Shown here: piece by piece, positions 36,806-48,400 of the stretch
How positions within the stretch are numbered: the stretch's first letter is position 1
Layout: each line of letters starts with the position of its first letter
Assembly (NCBI GenBank): GCA_030272155.1
Contig: CP126206.1
Location: forward strand, 620,001-684,000
Direction of reading: 5' to 3'
Length of the DNA: 64,000 nt
Source of the DNA: Tetradesmus obliquus
Taxonomy: Eukaryota > Chlorophyta > Chlorophyceae > Sphaeropleales > Scenedesmaceae
Made by a program: the position numbers and the translations under genes
The notes under the pieces: generated by a model
What the model was told of the DNA's origin: nothing
Seen by the model: only the letters and a program-made list of their open reading frames with translations
Database searches by the model: none

Positions 36806-39402
36806 ATGGCTCCGCACCTCAACGCCACTACCAATGGCACAGACGCCGGGCTGGTTTCGCCGGCGCAGGACAACATACAGTCCGTGTATACTGCGTGAGT
36901 GGCGCCCTGCATGCCTCGTCAGCACCCTGAGTATGCTTGCAGGACTGGCTACAGCAACAGTGCAAGCACAGCGGTTGCCACCAGCACCTTGCAGCCACCT
37001 GCTGCTTCCTGCTGACTAGTGCCTCTGTCCTGCAGGCTGTCTCTCAACGCCGCGATTGGAGCAGCATGCATGCTGGGCTTCATTGTATTCAGGTCTTTCA
37101 TGAAGCAGTACCAGCTGCGCCTGGTGGGTGCAGCAACAGCAGCATGACGCATAGCACCTCTGCGCTGGTGGTGCACTTCTGGTGGTGCACTTCGCTGTTG
37201 CCGTACGTCTGCTCACTTTTAATGATGATGATGCAGTACTTGCTGCATCCAGTTTTGCTAAGGGCTTCTTGCAAGCAGCACGCATATGCGTACAGTAGAC
37301 AGCATCCACACCAGCAACAGGAATAGCAACAGTGGTTGCAGCGCTTGAGACGCCAACATGCGGCAGCAAGGAGTTATAGCTGTTGCCTGCTAGGAAGGGG
37401 CTTATACATGCTGTTTGCTTGCAGGAGCATCTAGCAGCTCATATGCACTTGATCACCACAGCATGACTAGCCGGCAGCGCGCCTCTTGCCTGGTGTCCTG
37501 CAAGGCACAACACAGCAGCATCCTCATTGTGGCTCAACCCCTTCTGTGCGTCCAACCAGACAAGCACATGTTTGCTGTCCTATTCCTGGAAGCTGGCCGC
37601 AGCTTCTCTACCCTCGAAAACATCATGCTGACGCAAAATACTCCTTGCCTCCTGCCCCTGACATCACTGCCTGCAAACGTGTCGATGGTCTTTTCCGTGC
37701 AGTACCTGCCATACGTCACAATCAAGCCTCCTCCGTTTGCAAAGACCGGCTTTGGCAAGTGGTTGTGAGTATCAGCGGCGTCTGCCTTGCTCGCAGCAGC
37801 AGCAGCGGGCTCAGCAGGAGCAGTCGCCGCTGTGGCGCAACAATAACATTGCAATGCTGTGTGTATAGCTGAGGAATGGCTGAGATGTCTTGTGTACCTC
37901 AAACGTTCACCATACATGCCCAGTACATCCACCTTGGCCGTTGTAAATCGGCCGTTGCCGCCCCTGGTCATGCTCTGTTCTCCCAGCCACATCATACCTC
38001 ATGCCTTCTGCTGCTGCTGCTGCTGCTGCTGTTGTGGCGGTGCTCTGGCTGATGCCGCGGCCGTTTGTGTGCTGCAGTGGATGGCTCAAGGCGGTGTTCA
38101 CCGTCAGCGATGCTTTTGTGCTGCGCTCAGCGGGGCTGGATGCGCTGGTGAGGGGACGGCAGCAGCAGCACAAGCGGGAACGGCAGACCAGCAACAAGAG
38201 CAGCACTAGCTTGCAGGACTGAGTAGCTAGCAGCACCGGCTGCCTTGCAGGGTTGGCTTTGTTGCAGGACAGGAATCTCTGCATGAGCACATGGTACATG
38301 AGTACTAGGCAAGCACCAGCGTGCAGAGGAGTTTGTGTTTGCAGGAAAACAGCAGCTTGCAGGACTGTAGGCATACCGCAAGGCCTGCAGCACTTGAGCA
38401 CCCCAGTGTGAGATTCAGCTGCTTGCAGCAGTGCATCGGCTGCTGGCATCCATTACAAGTTCAACGGCAGGGGACAGTGCCTGTGATGACAGTAGCAGCA
38501 GCACAGCCTCACCAGCACTCGCTGCACCCTGGCCAACTGTGCCTGTGCTGCCTTGCACTGCACTCTGCGCTGCGCTGCTGTGGCTGTGTGCTGTAGGTGC
38601 TGCAGAAGGCTCACGCTGTAGGCGTGCAGATGATGCTGCCCATGGCCATCTTTGGCTGCTGCCTCCGTGAGTGCAGCTTGCAGTGTGTGACTTGCGCCAT
38701 CTAGCGCAGGCACATCAGCATGTTTGTATTCAAAACACCGCAGCTGCACCCAGCGATGCAGCTCTCCTCTGCGGCAGCCAAGCTAGTTTAACATGAGCTG
38801 CCTGCACAGTCCGGGCTGCACTTATGCTGTCAAGGCATTCTTGTGCCACACACTTGTACTGCAAGCTGTTTGCCATGCTGCTGCTCCCGGCTGTTGCTGC
38901 TGTGTGCAGTGCTGCCGCTGCAGATCTCGCAAGCCTACATCGCTGGCGACAAGTCGTATGGGCGCGTGACGATGGCTAACATCGCCCCAAGCTCCTCCAT
39001 CATGTGGTGCGTGTGGGTTGGAGTTGCTGCATAAATGCGATACTCGCAGGAAACGCTGAGGTGCTCACGTGTGCAACTGTGGTTCTGCGCATGATCCCTG
39101 GACCTGGCAGGCAGCTTGGCCAGCTAGATTGCTGCCGTGCCAGCTGTCAGGCAGCCCTGCCAGCCCTGCCAACACATTGTGCTCCTGGCAAGTAAGTATG
39201 CACTGAGGCCTCCTACACTGCGCTGTTGCGCTCGCTGCGCAGGGCGCACTGGTGCACGTGCTTTCTGTTCCTGGGCTGGACCTTCACGCTGCTGGAGTAC
39301 CACACACGGCAGTATGCGGCGGTGCGGCAGCACTACCTGCGTGGTGGAGATGACCCCAACTACTGGAGGGACCTGCACATGGCTGAGGCGGACGGCACAC
39401 AC
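36806..39402 (+). other. OSCA-like part 1: exons 1-7, N-terminal helices
   Basis: Exons are 36806-36894, 37036-37123, 37703-37764, 38078-38147, 38597-38666, 38910-39006 and 39243-39402. Landmarks are helix 1 (AAIGAACMLGFIVFRSFM), the family-typical DAFVLRSAGLDAL, helix 2 (MMLPMAIFGCCLLLPLQI), MANIAPSSSIMWAHW, and helix 3 (CFLFLGWTFTLLEY). Confidence 0.9.
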
Positions 39403-42400
39403 GTGAGCGCATGTGGCAATGGGCTGGACAGGGCGATGCCTTGGCAGGGCTGTGGATTTGTCATTTGATGCGCATTGCCGCTTCTTGTTGACAAGCTACA
39501 TCAGCTGCTGGATGAACACGCTGCTGCCAGCGCCTGGACTTGCTTGCCGGCCTGCAGCAGCCCCACACCCTTTTGCATAACTCACATGCAATGCACCACA
39601 CTCAGGTGCTCGGCACGCCTGCGGGTGCACAAGGGCGCCAAGCTGCTGGACGTGCCGGGTGCGGCCAAGTTGAGGGTATGCTGGGCGGAGCAAAACCTTC
39701 CGACTCGTGCGCTGCTGAGAAGCGCACGTTTGTTATTCGCATCTCGGTGTACCTGCAGGTGCACAAGGGCGCCAAGCTGCTGGATGTGCTGGGTGCGGCC
39801 AAGTTTGAGGGTATGCTGGGCGGAGCAGACTCCTTCCGACTCGCGCACTGCTGACAAGCACACGTTTGTTATTTGTACACACTGCATCTGCAGGTGCACA
39901 AAGGCGCCAAGCTGCTGGATGTGCTGGGTGCGGCACGCACCTCACCTACACGCAGCAGCACACTCACCTGTTTTTTGCGACTCACACATGCTCAACCGCG
40001 CAAAATGTCTGCAGGTGCACAAAGGCGCCAAGCTGCTGGACGTGCTGGGTGCGGCCAGCGCCTCACCTTCAGGCCTGCAGCAGGCCCACCTGTCTCTTGC
40101 AGCTCACACATGTTGAAACTGTGCGGCATGCCTGCAGGTGCACAAGGGCGCCAAGCTGCTGGACGTGCTGGGTGCGGCACGCACCTCACCTACACGCAGC
40201 AGCACACCCACCTGTTTTGCGACTCACACATGCTCAAATGCGCAACATGCCTGCAGGTGCACAAAGGCGCCAAGCTGCTGGACGTGCTGGGTGCGGCCAA
40301 GTTTGAGGGCATGCTGGATGCAGAGGAGGAGCTGTTTGAGGCGCAGGTCAAGCAGCGCCACTGGTACCAGCGGTAAGTGGCAGCGCAGAGTGCAGACGTG
40401 CTTAGCCTGCAAGATACTATCAGGTTGAACCTGGAGGCACAGGTCAAGCAGCGCCACTGGTACCAGTGGTGAGTGGCAGCGCAGAGTGCAGAAGTGCTTA
40501 GCCTGCAAGGTAATATCAGGTTGAACCTGGAGGCACAGGTCAAGCAGCGCCACTGGTACCAGCGGTGAGTGGCAGCACAGAGCGCTGCAGTGCGGCCTGC
40601 AGGCTAAGCACTCCAAGATAGTACCAGGTTGTACTTGGAGGCAAAGGTCAAGCAGGGCCACTGGTACCAGAGGTGACAAACAGCGCAGCGTGCTGCAGTG
40701 CGGCCTGCTTACGGCCGACACTGCTTAGCCTGCAAGATACTACTAGGTCGAACCTGCAGGCGCTCAAGCACCGCTGCTGGTACCAGCGGTGAGGGCAGCG
40801 GTAGCAGCAGCGGCCATCTCAACACCCGTCAGTAGCGAGGGCTGGACCTGCGCGTGCTGTGCTACCCACAAGTAGCTTGATTTGCGATCAACATAAAAGC
40901 AGCAGCAGCAACACCAGGCATGCATCACGCCTGAACCATGTGTGGTCAATTTAAGGTGCCCTCCTGCACACCATACACAAACTGAACACCCTGCCTGCCT
41001 GCCCCGCTTTTGCCGCCTCTGCAGCATGCTGCGGGCCCTGACCAGCTGGACAGGGCAGGAGTCAGTTGAGTCAGCAGCGCAACAGGCAGGCAACAAGAGT
41101 GTCAAGATTGACCTGGCGCATGACGTCATCCAGGGAGATTTCCTGCGGGACGCAGCCAGCGGCGCAGCAGCATCTGGAGATGAGGAAGTTGCCACTGCAG
41201 CCTGCTCCACAGTGTACATGGAAGCAGATGAGGAGCCGCTGTCAGCTACTGCTGCTGCTGCTGGCCCGGCCGCAGCCAACGGCAGGGCAGGCAGCACTGG
41301 CAGCAAGGATGTGGCGTCTGAGGGCGCCACAGCAGCATCTCCCAGCCCGCGCAAGGTGTCTGGGGACGATGTGGTGCTGCATGTGCCTGACAGCAAGACA
41401 GCTCCTGGGGGCCCCAGCAGCAGCGGCGACTCAGCAGCGACTGGCGGCAAGGCGCCCCACAGGTGAGACGCCAGCGTGGGCATTTGGACTTGCATATTGC
41501 ATGCATGTGGGATTTGGAGCATACTGCAGCCACAAGCTGCTTCCTGTGCAATAGTTGTTTTTGTGAAAGCACGTTGCAGCCAAAACTGGACAGCCTAACG
41601 TAGTACCTTGCAGTGTTGTTAGTGTTCTAATTGGCTTCTTCCCGTTCATACCACGTGCGCAACAGCATGCGTTGAATGCCCCCAAGCCAGCAAGGGAGTT
41701 TGTGTCAGTTGGCCAAGAGAAGCTACTGCTATCCTGCTAACACGCGGCTGCTGCTGCTCCTGCTGCTGCCACTACTGGTGACACATTTCCCGTGCCCCTT
41801 GTGAATGCCAGGGTGTCTACAAACGAGGACTTGTCAGCGCGCGAGGTGCACGGCGCTGACGTGGGCAGCCTGGTGGCATACAAGTGGTGGACGCAGGTGG
41901 ACCAGGTGGCCACCAAGGACGGCAAGCTGCGCAAGTGAGCACACGCTGCGGCTGGATTGGAGGCAGCAATGCACTGTGTTTGACCCGTGCGATGTGGCAA
42001 CAGGCTGAGGATATGCGGCCATGTTGTGCCTGTCCGCAAGTGGGCAGTTCAACAACATTGCATTGGCCACTCGCCAGCCACTGCATGCATGTCGCAGCTA
42101 GCTGAGCCTGCCCATTCCATGCCAAGCAGCACCCTACACAACACATACTTATCTTGGGTGTAATGTTCGAGCATGTTGCTGCTGCTGTTGCTGTGCCATG
42201 CAGGCTGACTGAGGAGGAGGCTGCTGACATCGACATTGGCAAGGTGAGCAGAGCAGCACAAGCGGGCAGTATGTTTGCTGACAGTGTGTATGATAAACTC
42301 CAGAAAGCAGCACCATTATTCATATGTTGTATCGGTCATGCGTGGCTGTGCCCTGCTGTCTGTGCTGCAGGTGATGCTGGCCAAGCCCAGCGTGCGCTAC

Positions 42401-45400
42401 CGCAAGACAGTCAACGCGTACGACAGGAACGGCCACCGCACGGCTGTGAACGCGCAGCAGTATGCAGTGCTGGTGACCAACGTGAACGCGCCATGCTACC
42501 CGGAGTTCATGGTCAAGCGGTGAGCGGCAGGGGGCTGCACGGGGCTGTTGCTGTGCGCAGGAGCAGAGATGAGCGCATGCACACAGGATTTGCGGCTTCT
42601 GGTGTGGGAGAGCAACTGCAGCAGTCTGTCTGTTTGAACACTGTGTATGCTCTACAAGGGCGATTCACACACGATGGTTTGCCGTGTTGCCAGATCGCAT
42701 GTGCAAGCTGGGTTGCCAGAGTTCATGGTCCCTGCCACCAGTACCACAATGCAAACAATCACATCGTCCTTCTGTCCTGTCACAATGACCATGCTTGAGT
42801 GCAGGAGCGGCATTCCTGGCGCCGGCAAATGCGGCAACCTGGCCAAGGACGCGCTGCCGCCATCAGTTCAGTTTGAGCTGCAGGGGCAGCTGCAGGGCCA
42901 TGCAGAGGCGCTGCCGCCTGCTGCGAAGTCTGCGCAGCCAATTAAAGACGTCGAAGCGAGCGCAGGTGAGCTGGCTGCTGCATGTGATGCCGCAGCGCAG
43001 GGCGCTTGGCGGCGCAACAGCTGGGCCAGAAGTTGATGGTTGTCCTTGCAAGGCGGTCTGCAGCCTGTGGTTGAAGCAGATTGCAGGACATGGACAGCCA
43101 CAGTGCTGCTTAAGCAAGACCTGATGGGATGCAGTTCATTTTGTTGCATGCACTAAACGTCTGCGCCCCAAGCCATGAATGTCTGCACTTGCCACACAAT
43201 GCTGCTACTGCTGGGTTTTTTCCTGCTGCTGTGCGCCAGGCATGCGGCGCAGCGGCGTGGAGCTGTGGGCTGCTGTGCGCAGGGCACGCGAGTCTGGCGC
43301 GCTGCGGCGGCTGGGGCGCAGCCAGAGCTACAGCCTGGTGGCCAACATCTTCAGCAGCCTGTTCCCTGACGACTACGACCGGGTGAGCTTGGCGTGCTGT
43401 ATCCTTGAGTTGCGACTTGTTTATGGCCTTCGGCGGTGTTGCGTGTCCGGTGTATGCAGTAACAGTTGCATGCTGGTGTTCACAGCATTCTGTGCAGCAG
43501 CTAGGCTGAGTGTGCACCTTTATTTGCTGTACTTGCATCTTCAGACTGATGCAGGTGGTAGCGCGTGCATGTTGAGTGTGTGTGTTTACGGCTCACTCCA
43601 GCCTTACATGTGCAGCTCGCTAACAGTGTAACCTGTGGCTCCGCACCGCCGTGCATGTGTGCCCGCAGGTGGTGCCTGTGTTCAACTTCCGGCGCGTGGA
43701 CCTGCTGATGCGGCAGTGGGACGTGAAGCAGGGCCAGCTGGAGGCGGCGCTGTTCAAGCTGCGCCAGACGGGGCAGCGGCCGCTGGCCAACGAGCGCGGC
43801 TGCATGGGAGGACCCAAGGTGCGTGGAGTGGGCAGCATGCATGTTGTCTGCTGCTGTATGCTGTGAAGCAAGCATGCGTATTGTCGTATGCTGCTGTATG
43901 CTGTAAAGCATGCATGCGTATTGTCGTATGCTGCTGTATGCTGTAAAGCATGCTGCGTGTTGTCGCCAGACAGGCGGCCCTGACTGGCAGAGGTACGTCT
44001 GCACCCTGGCTCATGGCCTGCTGTGTAATCCTGCCTGCTGCAGCCGGTAGCATGCATATGCCAAGCACTAAGGCGTCTGTGTGTTATCTGTGTGTGCTGC
44101 ATGCCATATAAATGATGCAGAAGCGTCTGTGTGTTATCTGTGTGCCCGCATGCAGGTGGACCTGATTGACCGGCTGAGCAGGGAGGTGGCTGCGCTGGAG
44201 CCGCGCATCCTGGCGGAGCGCGAGGCGGCGCTCAAGTACAGCCAGACACCCTCCTGGTTCGTGCTCTTCAGGTGCGCACGGACCGTGAATTGTGCTCTCC
44301 GCAGCGTGCTGAAAGGAAGCCTGCGACACCTGGACTGTTCCGTGCATCCCTCAGGTTGTGGCTCGTGCTCTTCAGGCATTCACAGGCTTGCTGTGGCACT
44401 TCCGTGTGGAAAAAACTGGGAGGCGCTGCGTGCCTCCATGAGTGCTTTCTGATGCGTGCTCTCGCAGTTCAGTGCTCTACAAGTGCGTGCTTTCATTTCT
44501 GGCTGTTGGGCTGCGTGCGTGGCATGTGACGCTCACATGGCTTCTGGGGGCAATGCTCAAAGCAGCGCTGTCGGTGCTGGTACTGCTGCTGCTGCTGCTG
44601 CTGCTGCTGCAGGACGCAGAAGGCTGCCGCCATTGCTTCCAGCTGCAACATCCTGCCCATGAACCAGGACCTGTTCCAGGTGCGCCCTGCTGCCTGGGTG
44701 ACTTATCATTGGTGTGTTATCGGCTGATGACGGATAGCTTGCATGCAGGTGCTGATGTGGTTGTTTTTCCTTGTCAGCAGCATGCTGCATGTGCATGTTG
44801 CGCACTACCCCACGCACTACCCCACGCACTCCACTCTTGCTTCTGACACCCCACAACGTTGCCATGCTTGCTGCAGGTGCACCCAGCGCCCGGCCCGGAG
44901 GAGGTCAACTGGCAGAGCCTGTGGTTCAACCACCAGCAGCGCGTGCTGCGCGGCTGGCTGACCACGCCATTTGCTGTCATCGTGGTGCTGCTGCCGGTGT
45001 CGGGCCTGACCTCAGCCATCAGCATGCTCAACAGCGAGGTATGTGGATGGCTGGGCGGAGGCAGATTTGGTTTAGGAGACAGCAACACGCGTTGTTGGCG
45101 TGTGTGGGTGGTGAAGCACACAAGCTGTCAGCAAGACGACATTGTGGCCAGGCACCAGCTAGCAGCATATGCAAGTAGAAACTGCGGCGGTGTCTCTGGT
45201 GTATGTAGCTGGCTTGTCTGGTGTCTTAACACATCGTTGCGCCACTGCCATCATCTGTGTGCCCACCAGTGTCTCCATACAATTCTGCAAGATTGTGCGC
45301 TGGGAGCTGGTCTGCGGCTAGAAGAGTAGCACGCCATCCTAACACTGCTGCACACCGTCTGCATCACCACTCGTTTTTGCCTGCAGCTCTGCAAGGCTGT

Positions 45401-48400
45401 GCAATGGGAGCTGTACTGCGGCACCAAGAGTAGCACACCATCCTAACACTGCTGCCACTGTCTGCATCACTACTCTTTTCTGCCTGCAGTTCTGCAAGGC
45501 TGTGCAGTGGGAGCTGTACTGCGGCTCCAAGAGTAGCACGCCATCCTAACACTGCTGCACACCGTCTGCATCACCACCTGAACACTGCTGCCACCGTCTG
45601 CATCACCTGTATTTCTGCCTGCAGTTCTGCAAGCCTGTGCAATGGGAGCTGTACTGCAGCGCCAAGCGTAGCACGCCATCCTGACACTGCTGCCACCGTC
45701 TGCACTTCACCACTCTTGTATGCCTGCAGTTCTGCAAGGCGGTGCAATGGGAGCTGTACTGCGGCTCCAAGCGTAGCACGCCGTCCTAACACTGCTGCCA
45801 CCGTCTGCACTTCAACACTCTTGTATGCCTGCAGTTCTGCAAGGCGGTGCAATGGATGCTGTACTGCAGCGCCAAGAGTATCACACAATCCTAAGCCTGC
45901 TGCCACCGTCTGCATCACCTCTATTTTTTGCCTGCAGTTCTGCAAGGCTGTGCGCTGGGAGCTGTACCGCAGCGCCAAGAGTATCACACAATCCTACGCC
46001 TGCTGCCACCCGTCTGCATCACCACTCTCTTCTGCCTGCAGTTCTGCAAAACTGTGCAATGGGAGCTGTACTGCAGCGCCAAGAGTATCACACAACCCTA
46101 AGCCTGCTGCCACCGTTTGCATCACCACTCTCTTCTACCTGCAGTTTTGCAAAGCGGTGCAGGGAGCTGTACTGCAGCGCCAAGAGTAGCAAGCCATCCT
46201 AACACTGCTGCCCCCGCCTGCATCACCACTCTTTCTTGCCTGCAGTTCTGCAAGGCTGTGCGCTGGGAGCTGTACTGCGGCTCCAAGAGTAGCACGCCAT
46301 CTCAACACTGCTGCCACCGTCTGCATCACCACTCTTTTCTGCCTGCAGTTCTGCAAGGCGGTGCAGTGGGAGCTGTACTGCAGCGCCAAGAGCAGCGTCT
46401 CCAAGATCGCGCGCGGCCTCATCACCGGTTTCCTGCCCTCGCTGCTCATCACGCTGTGGCAGGTGCGTGGTACAGTGTTACACACAGCGTGCTAGCTCTG
46501 CAAAGCTTTTGATGCGTGCAGGCCTGCGAGGTGTTGTGGTGCGTGATGTGGATGGTGTGCAGTTCAGTACCGTTTGCACTGCAGTTTGGCGGCATCTGCG
46601 TGGGGATCACGCTATAGATGCTGCTGCAGATGAGCGTACTGCAACTGCTGGTGGTAGCCACTTTCAGGCTTACACCTCCTACGGAAGAACTTGCGTCCCA
46701 CGGGCTTCCTGCCCTCGCTGCTCATCACGCTGTGGCAGCTGCGTGGTACAGTGTTACACACAGCGTGCTAGCTCTGCAAAGCTTTTGATGCGTGCAGGCC
46801 TGCGAGGTGTTGAGGTGCGTGATGTGGATGGTGTGCAGTTCAGTACCGTTTGCACTGCAGTTTGGCGGCGTCTGCACGGCGGGGATCACGCTATAGATGC
46901 TGCTGCAGATGAGCGCACTGCAACTGCTGGTGGTAGCCACTTTCAGGCTTACGCTTCTTACGGAAGAACTTGCGTCCCACTGGCTTCCTGCCCTTGCTGC
47001 TCATCACGCTGTGGCAGGTGCGTGGTAAAGTGCTACACACAGCGTGCTAGCTGCCGCTCTGGAAGGCGCTAGGCGTGCAGGCTTGTGTTGTGTTGTGGTG
47101 CCGGACTTGGATGTCGTGCAGTTGAGTACCTTTTGCACTCCAGTTTGGCGGCGACTGCGTGGGGATCACGCTATAGATGCTGCTGCAGATGAGCGTACTG
47201 CATCTGCTGGTGGTAGCCACTTTCAGGCTTACGCCTCCTACTGAAGAACTTGTGTCCCACGGGCTTCCTGCCCTCGCTGCTCATCACGCTGTGGCAGGTG
47301 CGTGGTACGGCGTGCTAGCTGCTGCTCTTTAAAGGCCTTAGGCAGGCCGCTAGGCTTGTGTTGTGGTACCCAACTTGTATGTTGTGTAGTTGCGATTCTT
47401 CAGCACTCGTGCAGTTGATGTTGCCTCATCCGTCTGGCTGCCCGCCTGGCTGGCTGCATGCCGTGACCTGCAGGGCCTGGCGCTGCCGCGGCTGGTGTAC
47501 CTGGTGGCCTCTGCTATGCATTCTTGTGCACGCTCGCCCTCTTGTATCGCTGGCAGCGGCTGGTCAAAGCTATGTCTGCTTCGCCTGACTAATTGGCTCT
47601 CCTGCCTAGCTGCTTTCCGGCCTGCCTGCTTGCCTGCCAGCGCACCTGCATGCATCACTCGTCTGGCTGCCTGCCTGACTGCCTCACTCGCTTGCCTGCT
47701 TTGCTGCCTGCTGTGTCCTGCAGGGCCTGGCGCTGCCGCGGCTGGTGTACCTGGTGGCGCAGAGTGAGGGGCGGCACTACAGTCTCAGCAGGGTGGACAT
47801 GCGCATGGGCGAGATCTACTTGTGAGTGCCCTGGGCGAGTGAGCTGCGAGCGTCCTCTGGGCCGGCAGCTACGCCCTACATGTGTGATGCTCTGCATCCT
47901 GTGTTCTGCCATGCTCTCTATGCTTGCTTGGATCGGTGCCCTTGCTGTGGTGTATGGTTGGCAGGCTCAACGATAGGCGCTTTGTGCCAGTTGCAATACA
48001 ATGACCAGCAGGCGATGGTCAGGTGCAGCATTTTTGACATACCAACCACCCTTTGCGCTGACCATTTACTGCCGTGCGTGTGTTTGACGTGTCCTGCTGC
48101 AGCTTCTGGAATGTGTTCAACATGTTTGCGCAGGTGAGTCACCTGGTACAAAGCATCAGGCAGCTCACCTGATCTGTGAGGGCTTGCAGCAGCTGCCTTG
48201 TTACTTTGCTACGTGTGCTAGGGACTGCAATGTGCAGCATGCGCGTACTCGTGCTGATTGACACAGCAGGTGCTGCAAACTGACTGCTTGTGCTGCTTCT
48301 GGTGTATGTTGCCGTGCGCAGGGTGTGCTGGGCTCTGCTGCTGTCAGCACTGCCACTGGTGCTGCAGTCTACATGCAGACCGCCTCCTTCCTCAATAACC

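Larger units (their letters stand above)
40257..44679 (+). other. OSCA-like part 2: exons 8-17, cytosolic domain
   Basis: Exons are 40257-40372, 41025-41462, 41812-41934, 42204-42243, 42371-42519, 42805-42965, 43240-43382, 43669-43818, 44156-44271 and 44613-44679. Exon 9 is an Ala/Ser/Gly-rich insert of about 145 aa. Exon 12 carries the RNA-recognition-like strand AVLVTNVN, exon 16 the acidic/basic coiled helix (LSREVAALEPRILAEREAAL), and exons 16-17 the second strand (SWFVLFRTQKAAAIA). The loop is longer than in most relatives. Confidence 0.85.

Noticed and set aside
36444..37019. 191-aa plus-strand ORF
   Set aside because: It overlaps the OSCA-like start codon, exon 1 and intron 1 in another frame and has no recognisable features; at most 5' UTR.
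46590..47230. Inverted repeats or an inserted mobile element in the ~280-bp units
   Set aside because: The units are direct repeats ending at the exon 19 donor; I see no terminal inverted repeats or transposase frame.
47472..47515. The 47472 copy as authentic exon 20
   Set aside because: It diverges after LVYLVA and lacks the SEGRHYSLSRVDMRMGEIYF continuation required by the family and by reading phase.
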